From positions 1 to 64,000 of the forward strand of contig CAZUWH010000012.1 in the NCBI GenBank assembly GCA_964624075.1: a stretch of DNA of 64,000 bases, written 5' to 3'. This document shows positions 34,996 through 43,615 of this stretch, piece after piece. This stretch comes from CAZUWH01 sp964624075 (GTDB lineage: Bacteria > Pseudomonadota > Alphaproteobacteria > Rhodospirillales > Rhodospirillaceae). The position numbers and the translations under genes were made by a program. The first letter of the stretch is position 1, and each line of letters begins with the position of its first letter. The notes under the pieces are model-generated. The model saw only the letters and a program-made list of their open reading frames with translations, had not been told where the DNA came from and did not search any database.

Positions 34996-35569
34996 CGATC
35001 ATCAGTGCATAAGTTGCTATCAAAGACTGTGCAGAGGGATTTCTATGCCTAGCTGATGGTACGAGCCAAGCCGTTGCGCGAAGGATACCTCGCACATATC
35101 GATGCCGATACGCTCGCAGGAGCGTTGAACGCTTTGGGAAGATAAAGAGCGTTGTCCCCTTGAAAGCACACGATGCACACTGTCTTGCGGCCTCTGCCGA
35201 GACGGAATCTTCAACTATGGCGACGGACGCGGAAGCTGGAGCGTAGCGATTCGCAATGGACGCCGGGAAATAGCGGATGTCCTGGCAGATAATCCCAGCC
35301 TGATGCTAGGACTCGCGGCAATCCTGGCCACCGGGTACGCCATCGCGCGTAAGGATGCGGCGACCGAAACCGGTCTTGTGCTTGAGACGTTTCCAAAGGC
35401 CTGCCCGGTTCACCCTCGGCCGGGTGGTTGGTGAGGATTTTCTTGACTTGTCCCCGGGCGGGGGGAAACAGTCGTCACGATGCTTTGCTTTTTCTTAAGG
35501 GGAGCCTGCCCTTTCCCCCGCGCTCCAAACAGGCATTGTACCCTCCTGGACGGCAAAGGATGATCTGTC
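34996..35569 (+). pseudogene. gltD-gltB spacer holding a DUF29-like remnant
   Basis: At about 35210-35410 one frame reads WSVAIRNGRREIADVLADNP, SLMLGLAAILATGYAIARKD and AATETGLVLETFPKACP. This follows the C-terminal half of DUF29 proteins (I..LL.DSPSL, then Y..AR..A..ETGL....FP..CP). There is no in-frame start. Upstream, MVRAKPLREGYLAHIDADTL is in another frame and interrupted by stops. Beyond 35410 only a gap before gltB remains. A dead DUF29 gene inserted between gltD and gltB is the likely reading. Confidence 0.5.
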
Positions 35570-38500
35570 ATGATGCCCCACTCCTTCACATCCACGTGGG
35601 AAAGGAACGCCGCCTACCTGGCGACGCACGGCCTTTATGATCCGGCCCAGGAACACGACTCCTGCGGCGTCGGGCTGGTGTCGGCCATTGACGGTACGTC
35701 GCGTCGGGCCGTGGTCGAAGCCGGCATCGCAGCCCTGAAGGTGCTCTATCACCGCGGCGCTGTCGATGCCGACGGCAAGACCGGGGACGGTGCCGGCATT
35801 CATGTCGAGATCCCGCAAATCTTTTTCAAAGACCATGTGCGTCGGACCGGTCATGATCCCCTGCCAGGCAAGCTTGCAGTAGGAATGGTGTTCCTGCCCA
35901 AGACCGACCTTGGCGCACAGGAACGGTGCCGCTCCATCGTCGAGACCGAGATCCTGCGCTTCGGTTATACGATCTATGGCTGGCGGCAAGTCCCGGTAGA
36001 CATCTCGGTCATTGGCGAGAAGGCAAACGAGACCAGACCGGAAATCGAGCAGATCATGATTGCCAATGCCCTCGGCACCGACGAAGATCAGTTCGAAAAT
36101 GACTTGTATGCCATCCGCCGTCGTATCGAGAAGCAGGCACTGGCCGAGAACATCGCCAACTTCTATATCTGCACTCTGTCGTGCCGCTCCATCGTCTACA
36201 AGGGCATGTTCTTAGCCCAGCAGTTGACCAGCTTCTACCCCGATCTGCTCGATTCCCGGTTCGAGAGCCGGTTTGCCATCTACCACCAGCGCTATTCTAC
36301 CAACACCTTCCCGACCTGGAAGCTGGCACAGCCGTTCCGCATGCTTGCGCACAACGGCGAGATCAACACGCTTACAGGCAACGTCAACTGGATGAAGTCG
36401 CACGAGCCGCGGCTGGCCCATGAACGGTTCAACGACCTGATCAATGATATCAAGCCGGTGATCCAGCCAGGGGGATCGGACTCGGCCATGCTCGACAACG
36501 TGTTCGAACTCCTGTGCCGGGCCGGGCGTTCCGCGCCCATGGTCAAGGCCATGCTGGTGCCGGAATCCTTGGGCCAGAATACCACCATGCCGGCCGACCA
36601 CCGCGCCCTGTTCCACTACCTGAACTGCGTCATGGAACCGTGGGATGGACCGGCAGCCCTGTGCATCACCGACGGACGCTGGGTGGTGGCCGGGATGGAC
36701 CGCAATGGCCTGCGGCCCATGCGCTATACCATCACCCGTGACGGCCTGCTGATCGTGGGCTCCGAGGCCGGCATGGTGCGCATGCCTGAGGAGAACGTGA
36801 TGACCAAAGGCCGGGTTGGACCGGGGCAGATGATCTGTGTCGATCTGGGGGAGGGGTGCTTCTACGCCGATGCCGCCATCAAGGACCGCCTGGCAGTGAA
36901 ACGGCCGTTTGCCGCCTGGGCCCAGCATATCACGCTCCTCGATCGGCTGATCCGCACCGATGCCGCCGAGCCGGTGACTTTGGGGGCGGAAGATCTGTGC
37001 CATCGTCAGGTTGCCTACGGGCTGTCGATGGAAGACATGGAACTGATCCTTCAGCCGATGGTCGAGGAGGCGAAGGAGGCCATCGGTTCCATGGGGGATG
37101 ATACGCCGCTGGCCGTGCTGTCGGACCGCTACCGTGGCCTGCATCATTTCTTTCGTCAGATGTTCAGCCAGGTCACCAATCCACCAATCGACTCCTTGCG
37201 GGAGGCGCGGGTGATGAGTCTGACTACCCGACTGGGCAATCTCGGCAATATCCTGGACGAAGATGAAAGCCAGTGTCGGCTGTTGCAGCTTGACAGCCCG
37301 GTCCTGTCCAATGCCGAGTTCGATGCCATGCGCGCCTACATGGGCGATACCGCCGCCGAGATTGATTGCACTTTTCCTCTCGATGCAGGTAACATGCAGG
37401 GGGATCGCGCCTTGCGGGAGGCCATCCTCCGCATCCAGTGCGAGGCGGAGGATGCTGTGCGCGGCGGCTGTGCCCATGTCATCCTTTCGGATCGCGCCAT
37501 GGGGTCAAGGTGCGCCGCCGTCCCCATGATTCTAGCCACAGGCGGCGTGCATACCCATCTGGTGCGGCAGAGTCTGCGCACCTTCACCTCCCTCAACGTG
37601 CGTTCGGGGGAGTGTCTTGATACCCATTACTTCGCGGTACTGATCGGCGTGGGCGCAACGACGGTGAACGCCTATCTGGCGCAGGAAGCGATTGCCGATC
37701 GCCATCGCCGCGGCCTGTTCTCCGGTCTTACCCTGGAAGAGGGCGTACGACGCTACAAGAAGGCCGTTGACGAGGGCTTGCGCAAGATCATGTCCAAGAT
37801 GGGCATTTCGGTCATCAGCAGCTATCGCGGCGGGTACAATTTCGAAGCCGTGGGCCTGTCCCGGTCGTTGGTGGCCGCGTTCTTTCCCGGGATGACTTCA
37901 CGCATTTCAGGCCTTGGTTTGTCCGGCATCCAGAAGAAGGTGGTAGAGCAGCACCGTCGCGCCTTTGCCGCGGGCACCGCCATGCTCCCGGTAGGGGGAT
38001 TCTACCGTTCTCGCCGTTCGGGCGAGGCGCATGCCTTCACGGGCGACCTGCTCCACACCCTGCAAGAAGCAGTCGCCACCGATGACTACCGGCTCTACAG
38101 GGCCTATGCTGATGGCCTCAAGGCCATGCGGCCCATCAATCTGCGTGACCTGCTCGATTTCCGGTCCCATGGCCGGCCGGTGCCGCTGGAAGAGGTGGAA
38201 TCGATTACCGAAATCCACAAGCGATTCGTCACGCCAGGCATGTCGTTAGGCGCTCTCTCCCCGGAAGCGCACGAGACCCTCAACATTGCCATGAACCGGA
38301 TCGGCGCCAAGTCCGATTCCGGCGAAGGTGGTGAGGATCCGGAGCGCTACCGGCCACGCCCCAATGGCGACAATGCCAACTCGGCCATCAAGCAGGTGGC
38401 ATCTGGCCGATTCGGTGTGACAGCCGAGTATCTGAACAACTGTCGTGAGATCGAAATCAAGATCGCGCAGGGAGCAAAACCAGGTGAAGGCGGCCAGCTC

Positions 38501-40120
38501 CCCGGCTTCAAGGTGACACCGGAAATCGCTCGTTTGCGCCATGCGACGCCGGGCGTGATGCTGATTTCGCCTCCCCCTCACCATGACATCTATTCCATCG
38601 AGGATCTGGCCCAGCTCATCTATGACCTGAAGCAGATCAATCCCAAGGCCCGGGTGGGCGTGAAACTGGTTGCCCGCACTGGGATTGGCACCATTGCCGC
38701 CGGTGTCGCCAAAGCCAATGCCGATGTGATTCTGGTCTCGGGCCATGTCGGGGGCACGGGGGCAAGCCCGCAGACCTCGATCAAGTTCGCTGGCCTGCCT
38801 TGGGAAATGGGTCTGTCAGAGGTGCATCAGGTTCTGACGCTGAACCGTCTCCGTCACCGGGTCAAGCTCCGCACCGATGGCGGCATCAAAATCGGTCGCG
38901 ATGTCGTGATCGCCGCCATGCTGGGGGCAGAGGAGTTCGGCATCGGCACGACCTCGCTGATCGCGATGGGCTGCATCATGGTGCGGCAATGCCACTCTAA
39001 CACCTGTCCGGTTGGAGTCTGTACCCAGGACAAGGCCTTGCGCCGGAAGTTCACCGGTACGCCCGAAAAGGTGGTCAACCTATTCACCTTCATCGCCGAG
39101 GACGTCCGGCAAATCCTGGCTGGGCTGGGGGTCCGTTCGCTGGATGAGGTCGTGGGGCGGACCGACCTGCTCGACCAAGTCAGCCGGGGAGCCGAACATC
39201 TGGATGATCTCGACCTCAACCCACTCCTGGCCCTGCCAGATGCCGGCGGCTTCCCGACCCGGTGCAGCTTGAAGGACGGCATGCGCAACGAGGTGCTGGA
39301 GACGTTGGATGAACGCATAATCAGGGATGCTCGTCCTCTCCTGGAGGAGGGCGAGAAGATGCAGCTCACCTACGACGTCCACAACACCCAGCGTGCCATC
39401 GGCACCAAGCTGTCCCACATGATCACCCGCAAGTACGGTATGACCGGGTTGCAGCCAGGTCACATCACCGTGCGCCTGCGGGGCACGGCCGGTCAGTCGC
39501 TGGGCGCGTTTGCGGTGCAGGGACTGAAGCTCGAAGTGTTCGGCGATGCCAATGACTATGTGGGGAAGGGACTGTCGGGGGGAACCATCGTCGTCCGCCC
39601 ACCGGTGTCGAGTGTTCTGCCGAGTCACGCCAACACCATCATCGGTAATACGGTGCTTTATGGTGCCACGGCCGGCAAACTGTTTGCCGCCGGCCAAGCG
39701 GGCGAGCGATTCGCCGTACGCAATTCCGGTGCGAGCGTGGTGGTGGAAGGGTGTGGCGCCTGCGGCTGTGAATACATGACCGGTGGCGTGGCGGTGATTC
39801 TGGGGCCGGTCGGTGCCAATTTCGCTGCCGGCATGACTGGCGGCCTGGCCTTTGTCTATGACAGCGATGGCAGCTTCCAGCATCGGGTCAATGGTGGTAC
39901 GGTACTGGTGCGGCGGCTGGCTGCAGCACATTGGAAAAGGGTGCTGCGGGATCTGATCGTTGAACACGTGCGGGAAACCCAGTCGATGTATGCGGCCCAT
40001 ATCCTGCTGAACTGGGGCCGCGAGATGAACCGGTTCTGGCAGGTCGTCCCGCTCGAAATGGCGGACAGGCTCTCCCCGCCTCTTTCCGACAGCGATGAAA
40101 CGGTGACATTGCGCGCGTAA
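35570..40120 (+). CDS. gltB: Glutamate synthase (NADPH) large subunit
   Basis: A 1516-residue GltB making two glutamates from glutamine and 2-oxoglutarate, the main ammonia-assimilation route with glutamine synthetase. The class II glutaminase domain begins at C32 (EHDSCGVGLVSAIDG), exposed after propeptide removal. The FMN-binding synthase domain lies near residues 890-1220 (SGEGGEDPERYRP, KVTPEIARLRHATPGVML). The [3Fe-4S] cysteines are in GCIMVRQCHSNTCPVGVC. The C-terminal beta-helix (GXGXG) domain shows VEGCGACGCEYMTGG. No damage is seen over 4.5 kb, a useful control for sequence quality next to the pseudogenes. Confidence 0.97.
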   Translation: MMPHSFTSTWERNAAYLATHGLYDPAQEHDSCGVGLVSAIDGTSRRAVVEAGIAALKVLYHRGAVDADGKTGDGAGIHVEIPQIFFKDHVRRTGHDPLPGKLAVGMVFLPKTDLGAQERCRSIVETEILRFGYTIYGWRQVPVDISVIGEKANETRPEIEQIMIANALGTDEDQFENDLYAIRRRIEKQALAENIANFYICTLSCRSIVYKGMFLAQQLTSFYPDLLDSRFESRFAIYHQRYSTNTFPTWKLAQPFRMLAHNGEINTLTGNVNWMKSHEPRLAHERFNDLINDIKPVIQPGGSDSAMLDNVFELLCRAGRSAPMVKAMLVPESLGQNTTMPADHRALFHYLNCVMEPWDGPAALCITDGRWVVAGMDRNGLRPMRYTITRDGLLIVGSEAGMVRMPEENVMTKGRVGPGQMICVDLGEGCFYADAAIKDRLAVKRPFAAWAQHITLLDRLIRTDAAEPVTLGAEDLCHRQVAYGLSMEDMELILQPMVEEAKEAIGSMGDDTPLAVLSDRYRGLHHFFRQMFSQVTNPPIDSLREARVMSLTTRLGNLGNILDEDESQCRLLQLDSPVLSNAEFDAMRAYMGDTAAEIDCTFPLDAGNMQGDRALREAILRIQCEAEDAVRGGCAHVILSDRAMGSRCAAVPMILATGGVHTHLVRQSLRTFTSLNVRSGECLDTHYFAVLIGVGATTVNAYLAQEAIADRHRRGLFSGLTLEEGVRRYKKAVDEGLRKIMSKMGISVISSYRGGYNFEAVGLSRSLVAAFFPGMTSRISGLGLSGIQKKVVEQHRRAFAAGTAMLPVGGFYRSRRSGEAHAFTGDLLHTLQEAVATDDYRLYRAYADGLKAMRPINLRDLLDFRSHGRPVPLEEVESITEIHKRFVTPGMSLGALSPEAHETLNIAMNRIGAKSDSGEGGEDPERYRPRPNGDNANSAIKQVASGRFGVTAEYLNNCREIEIKIAQGAKPGEGGQLPGFKVTPEIARLRHATPGVMLISPPPHHDIYSIEDLAQLIYDLKQINPKARVGVKLVARTGIGTIAAGVAKANADVILVSGHVGGTGASPQTSIKFAGLPWEMGLSEVHQVLTLNRLRHRVKLRTDGGIKIGRDVVIAAMLGAEEFGIGTTSLIAMGCIMVRQCHSNTCPVGVCTQDKALRRKFTGTPEKVVNLFTFIAEDVRQILAGLGVRSLDEVVGRTDLLDQVSRGAEHLDDLDLNPLLALPDAGGFPTRCSLKDGMRNEVLETLDERIIRDARPLLEEGEKMQLTYDVHNTQRAIGTKLSHMITRKYGMTGLQPGHITVRLRGTAGQSLGAFAVQGLKLEVFGDANDYVGKGLSGGTIVVRPPVSSVLPSHANTIIGNTVLYGATAGKLFAAGQAGERFAVRNSGASVVVEGCGACGCEYMTGGVAVILGPVGANFAAGMTGGLAFVYDSDGSFQHRVNGGTVLVRRLAAAHWKRVLRDLIVEHVRETQSMYAAHILLNWGREMNRFWQVVPLEMADRLSPPLSDSDETVTLRA

Positions 40121-40379
40121 CGAGGCAATGGGCATACAGTGCCTGGAGAGGTCCATTCCTGGATTTTGCCCACGCCTTCATGCCCAGTATCCGGTATCTC
40201 CGCTTCCATGGTGCTACGGAATGTGGTAGTCAGAAAAAAGATGCATGGAAAGAGAAACTTCAGACAGTGCTACGCGGATTTGCTGCAGGCGAAGAAGAGC
40301 GGCAAAGCAGCACGGAGGTGATGTCTGCATGACGGAAACGTCGTAAGGTTTTCCTTGATGGTCAGAAACGAGAGAAGTC

Positions 40380-40862
40380 ATGGTATTGGTGAAGGAAGCA
40401 GCGCATCTCGTTGCCCAGTATATTCGAAACAATCCGGTGCCGGCCACCGAAGTCCCGGCCTTGATCAGAACGACCTATGAGGCCCTGGTCCAGGCCATTC
40501 AGGGATCCAGGTCGACTCCTGAAAAGCTGTTGCCGGCCGTGCCGGTCAGAAAATCGGTCACGCCTTTTTATGTCGTCTGTCTAGAATGTGGTAAAAAGCT
40601 CAAGATCCTGAAGCGACACATCGCGCGTGAGCACGGGCTGACGGTAGAGGCCTACCGCACCAGGTGGGAATTGCCGGCCAATCACCCCCTTGTCGCCCCT
40701 GATTATGCTGAGCGCCGCTCGACATTGGCGCACAGGATGGGGCTTGGACGAGGCCGGCGTGTCAAACAGGTAACGGTGGAGCCCGCCGCAGCGGAAACCG
40801 CGCTGGCAGCCGAGAGGCATCATTATCCGACTCATCGCTGGGCTAAACCTACCGAGAAGTAA
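40380..40862 (+). CDS. MucR/Ros-family zinc-finger transcriptional regulator
   Basis: A 160-residue protein of the alphaproteobacterial Ros/MucR family. The zinc finger is CLECGKKLKILKRHIAREHG (two Cys, two His), followed by LTVEAYRTRWELPANHPLVA and APDYAERRSTLAHRMGLGR, the family's conserved C-terminal part. These proteins bind A/T-rich DNA and control exopolysaccharide, motility and cell-cycle genes. The N-terminal 50 residues are helical. It lies between gltB and dcd with no clear operon link. The 260-base gap before it shows no gene. Confidence 0.92.
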   Translation: MVLVKEAAHLVAQYIRNNPVPATEVPALIRTTYEALVQAIQGSRSTPEKLLPAVPVRKSVTPFYVVCLECGKKLKILKRHIAREHGLTVEAYRTRWELPANHPLVAPDYAERRSTLAHRMGLGRGRRVKQVTVEPAAAETALAAERHHYPTHRWAKPTEK

Positions 40863-40949
40863 TGCCCTTCTATCCGAACGCTTCCCGTCGCCATGATCAC
40901 TGTAGCGTGAAGGGTAGGCTCCTGTGCAGTGCACCAAGGGGGGATCGTC

Positions 40950-41540
40950 ATGAGGCTTGCCGACGTTGACATCCGTGCCGCCCTAGCAGCAGGGCGTTTG
41001 CGCATCGATCCACCTCCGACGGAAGAGGAAATCGGGGCAGTGTCAGTCGACCTGCAACTTGGGGCCACTTTCCGGCTGTTCGCCCCTGGCAAGGCCGCGT
41101 TTGTCGACTTGGCCCCCGATCGGGGAGAGGTCAACCGGGGTGGAGGCGAGGTCAACCGGCTGATGGAAGTCATCAGGATCGAGCCCGAGGAGCCTTTCTT
41201 CCTGCACTCGGGCGCGTTTGCCCTTGGCATGACCCATCAGCGCATCACTCTTCCCGATAACATCGCCGGACGGCTGGACGGTCGCAGCAGCCTTGCCCGT
41301 GTTGGCCTCATGGTCCACGCCACGGCGCATACCATTGATCCTGGCTGGGACGGCCACATCACCCTGGAGTTCTTCAATTGCGGTCGCCTACCGCTGGCCT
41401 TGCGGACCGGCATGCGCATTTGTGCACTCAGCTTCGAGTCACTGCTGTCTCCGACCTCGAAACCCTATGCCAGCCAGCCCAATGCCAAATACAAGGACCA
41501 GGACAGCCCACTGCCCAGCCGTCTGGAACGCGCGACCTGA
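40950..41540 (+). CDS. dcd: dCTP deaminase
   Basis: About 196 residues from the ATG at 40950, chosen over 40929 because of the strong GGGGGG site and the family start MRLADVDIRAAL. It belongs to the trimeric dUTPase-like fold. Signatures are GAVSVDLQLGATFRLF, GRLDGRSSLARVGLMVHATA, and HTIDPGWDGHITLEFFN, with the catalytic Glu in the last. It converts dCTP to dUTP, the precursor of dTTP. It lies downstream of the MucR-type gene; a hypothetical protein follows after about 50 bases. Confidence 0.95.
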   Translation: MRLADVDIRAALAAGRLRIDPPPTEEEIGAVSVDLQLGATFRLFAPGKAAFVDLAPDRGEVNRGGGEVNRLMEVIRIEPEEPFFLHSGAFALGMTHQRITLPDNIAGRLDGRSSLARVGLMVHATAHTIDPGWDGHITLEFFNCGRLPLALRTGMRICALSFESLLSPTSKPYASQPNAKYKDQDSPLPSRLERAT

Positions 41541-41593
41541 CATAATACCTGCGCGCTTGAATCAAGAGTGGGAGCTTTTGAGGAGATGCTGCA

Positions 41594-42052
41594 ATGGATC
41601 GCGGCAAAAGCGCCAAAGACTTTGATGAAGAAAACCTGACCGAGGAAGAGCTCGAAGCGATGTATCAGAAACATCCCTGGGCAAGGCCGAGTGCGGACTG
41701 GTTGCAGCTCACTCCTTTTGACCGGCACGGCAAGGTGTTTCCAGAGGCGAGGGATTCCTACGACACCATGGTTGCCGAAGGATGGCTGGGTCACGCTCGG
41801 GTGAATGAGCTGCTGGAAATGGTGATTGCGCGAGCACGCTGGGATATCGTCATTCCTCCCTTTGCCCCCCTGCCCGCTCACCTAAACCTCCTCCTGTTTT
41901 CCTTTGGCGACGAGGCTCTTATTTTAAGAAGGTATTTAAGAGCGTTTAAGAGCGGTCTGGAACGACGACTCCCCCGAGAGGGGGGTGTTTGTGTTTTTTA
42001 TATGGGGGGGGGGATTCGTCCGGGCTTTGCGGCCCCGTCCGATCGGCTATGA
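41594..42052 (+). CDS. Hypothetical acidic protein downstream of dcd
   Basis: A 152-codon frame with a good ribosome site (GAGGAG, 8 bases before the ATG at 41594). The first 95 or so residues look like a real protein: acidic N-terminus (FDEENLTEEELEAMYQKHP), then WLQLTPFDRHGKVFPEAR and GHARVNELLEMVIARARWD. The last third contains a 20-base tandem duplication (two TTTAAGAGCG units near 41935), a run of ten G at 42004-42013 and repeat-like DNA, so the original C-terminus may have been lost. I do not recognise the family. Confidence 0.5.
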   Translation: MDRGKSAKDFDEENLTEEELEAMYQKHPWARPSADWLQLTPFDRHGKVFPEARDSYDTMVAEGWLGHARVNELLEMVIARARWDIVIPPFAPLPAHLNLLLFSFGDEALILRRYLRAFKSGLERRLPREGGVCVFYMGGGIRPGFAAPSDRL

Positions 42053-42401
42053 TGCCGGTCACGAGCAACGACTCCACCATCATCGGGCCGGCCCTGGTCC
42101 TCCATTCCGCTTCGAGCGGTGCCCCGGAATGGATCCACGTTCTGCCGACCGGGGCATGTTCTGGGGACGGGAAATGTGGGGCTGTGGAGGAGGGCATGCC
42201 CTCCTCCACAGCCGGCCGGGTTGGAACAAACCACAAGAAAACAAGCTACGGGGGAGGCTGACCTCCCCCACGCCCCCTTGCTTTCGATAACCTTGTCCCC
42301 CGGGAGGATGGTATGCCTTTCCACCAGATGCGCGGGCAAGACACCCGTGCTCCCAGGTGTTCTGCAAGAGGTCTCAAGGGGGGTGCCCTGTCGCGGATGC
42401 T
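42053..42401. repeat. Intergenic hairpins including a 34-bp perfect palindrome
   Basis: At 42180-42213 GGCTGTGGAGGAGGGCA is followed directly by its exact complement, giving a 34-bp palindrome with no loop. At about 42252-42271 GGGGGAGGCTGACCTCCCCC forms a second hairpin. No gene is supported. The structures lie between the 3' end of the hypothetical gene and the 3' end of the convergent pentapeptide gene, so they could serve as bidirectional terminators. Confidence 0.75.
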
Positions 42402-43052
42402 TCAATTGCACTGACCGATCGAATTGGCGCCGCACACCCGCCGGCCATTGGTCCAGGTGGTCCCCGTCAAATCAGCATCCAGCAGGTCAGCCCCTTCCAG
42501 ACGGGCACCGGTCAGGTCGGCCTCGTGCAGGATGGCACGATAGAAACGAGCCCGGCGGAGGTCGGTGTTCTTCAGGGAGGCACGCGTCAGATCGGCGCGG
42601 GTGAAATCGGCCTCGATGAAGGAGGCCCCCTCCAAACTGGCCTCTGTCAACCTGGTACTGATCATTTTGCTCCGGTAGCCATTGACCTGGCCTAGGCTGG
42701 CTCCGGAGAGATCGCTGCGCTGAAACGAGCTTTCCCGTATGTTGGCACGCTTTAAATCCACGCCCGTCAGAGGGCGTCCATCCAGATAGCACCGCAGCCA
42801 TTGCACCTCTGGTGCGGCGGGATCGGTACACGCCGCCGTGGCAGTTCCCCCTCCCCCCAGTAGGACAACCATGCCGGCCACGAGGGAGCGGAAAACGTAC
42901 CAAATAATTCCACCGTGCGTAAATCTTGATTGACGTTCAAAGGCCCGCCGCCCGGCACGTGAGGAGCGTTCTGGCCGGTTATAATCAAAGCGAATCGGTA
43001 CAGGAAAGCGATTCATCGCAGCCGTTATCCTTGGTATCTGTTTCAAAAACAT
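42402..43052 (-). CDS. Pentapeptide-repeat protein, probably exported
   Basis: The second half is a run of pentapeptide repeats of the A(D/N)Lxx type (LTEASLEGASFIEADFTRAD, LTRASLKNTDLRRARF, ADLTGARLEGADLLDADLTG), which fold as a right-handed beta-helix. Before it a hydrophobic segment (SLVAGMVVLLGGGGTATAAC) looks like a signal peptide, and two Cys follow near the start of the mature part. The open frame goes to 43052, but the first 50 or so codons are basic and not family-like, so the true start is probably near 42900. Function is unknown. An RA-type hairpin lies just upstream. Confidence 0.75.
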   Translation of the reverse strand: MFLKQIPRITAAMNRFPVPIRFDYNRPERSSRAGRRAFERQSRFTHGGIIWYVFRSLVAGMVVLLGGGGTATAACTDPAAPEVQWLRCYLDGRPLTGVDLKRANIRESSFQRSDLSGASLGQVNGYRSKMISTRLTEASLEGASFIEADFTRADLTRASLKNTDLRRARFYRAILHEADLTGARLEGADLLDADLTGTTWTNGRRVCGANSIGQCN

Positions 43053-43615
43053 CCTCTCCCTCCGTTCGGGGGGAGGGCTTTTGAAACGGGCTCTTATACC
43101 TTTGAGCCTTGATCGTGACCGATCAAGGCCCTCCCCTCAGAGGTACTGGCGGGCCGCATCTGCAGCCCTTGGCTTTTGCGCCATTCGGCGGGCCGCCGTA
43201 GTTGTGGTGGTCCCCTGAGCGCGGGTCAAAACTTGCGCTCATGGGTATTATGAGGTTTCCAGGAAACCCCTTGCGCACGGTATCTTGTCTATGCTCGTGG
43301 TAGATAAGACGCTCGCCTGCCCAGAAATCAACATAAATTCCCCGGAAACTGTATTGTCCTCGGGGCAATCGGGCGAAGGAAGATCATCCGTTTATGTGTC
43401 GTCATTCCCGCGAGGCTTGTCCCCGCGAAAGCGGGGAGCAGGAATCCAGAACACCGACAAGGCATAAGCAAAGCATGAAAGCACTCCCCAGGTGGGCGCC
43501 ATGCCCCCCCCCCCGCCTGCACGAGGGGGATGCCTTGTCCATGAATATCTTCCTTCACCCGATTGCCCTGTATTATCCCCCGGCAGGCGTTTCTGACGGA
43601 GCCACATATATCACG
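43053..43615. repeat. Repeat-filled gap with RA and RC elements
   Basis: RA-like CTCCCTCCGTTCGGGGGGAG lies at about 43054-43078. The longest RC element is at 43096-43248. Around 43400-43470 is GTCATTCCCGCGAGGCTTGT with a CCCCGCGAAAGCGGGG hairpin, of a kind common as intergenic repeats in other bacteria. A run of 11 C is at 43504-43514. Open frames here match nothing I know. Confidence 0.65.
43096..43248 (+). repeat. RC MITE-like element, copy 3 (longest)
   Basis: It begins ATACCTTTGAGCCTTGATCG and ends TTGCGCTCATGGGTAT. Its interior includes CCTTGATC-GTGACC-GATCAAGG, with perfect 8-base arms. Both ends and parts of the interior match the copy at 8075-8157, and the left end matches the copy at 22928. 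Confidence 0.7.

Noticed and set aside
36212..37477. A 421-codon minus-strand frame inside gltB, with others like it.
   Set aside because: It is a shadow of gltB; the plus-strand protein is fully conserved.
43123..43368. An 81-codon minus-strand frame with a gene-like composition.
   Set aside because: It overlaps the RC repeat, and no family was recognised.
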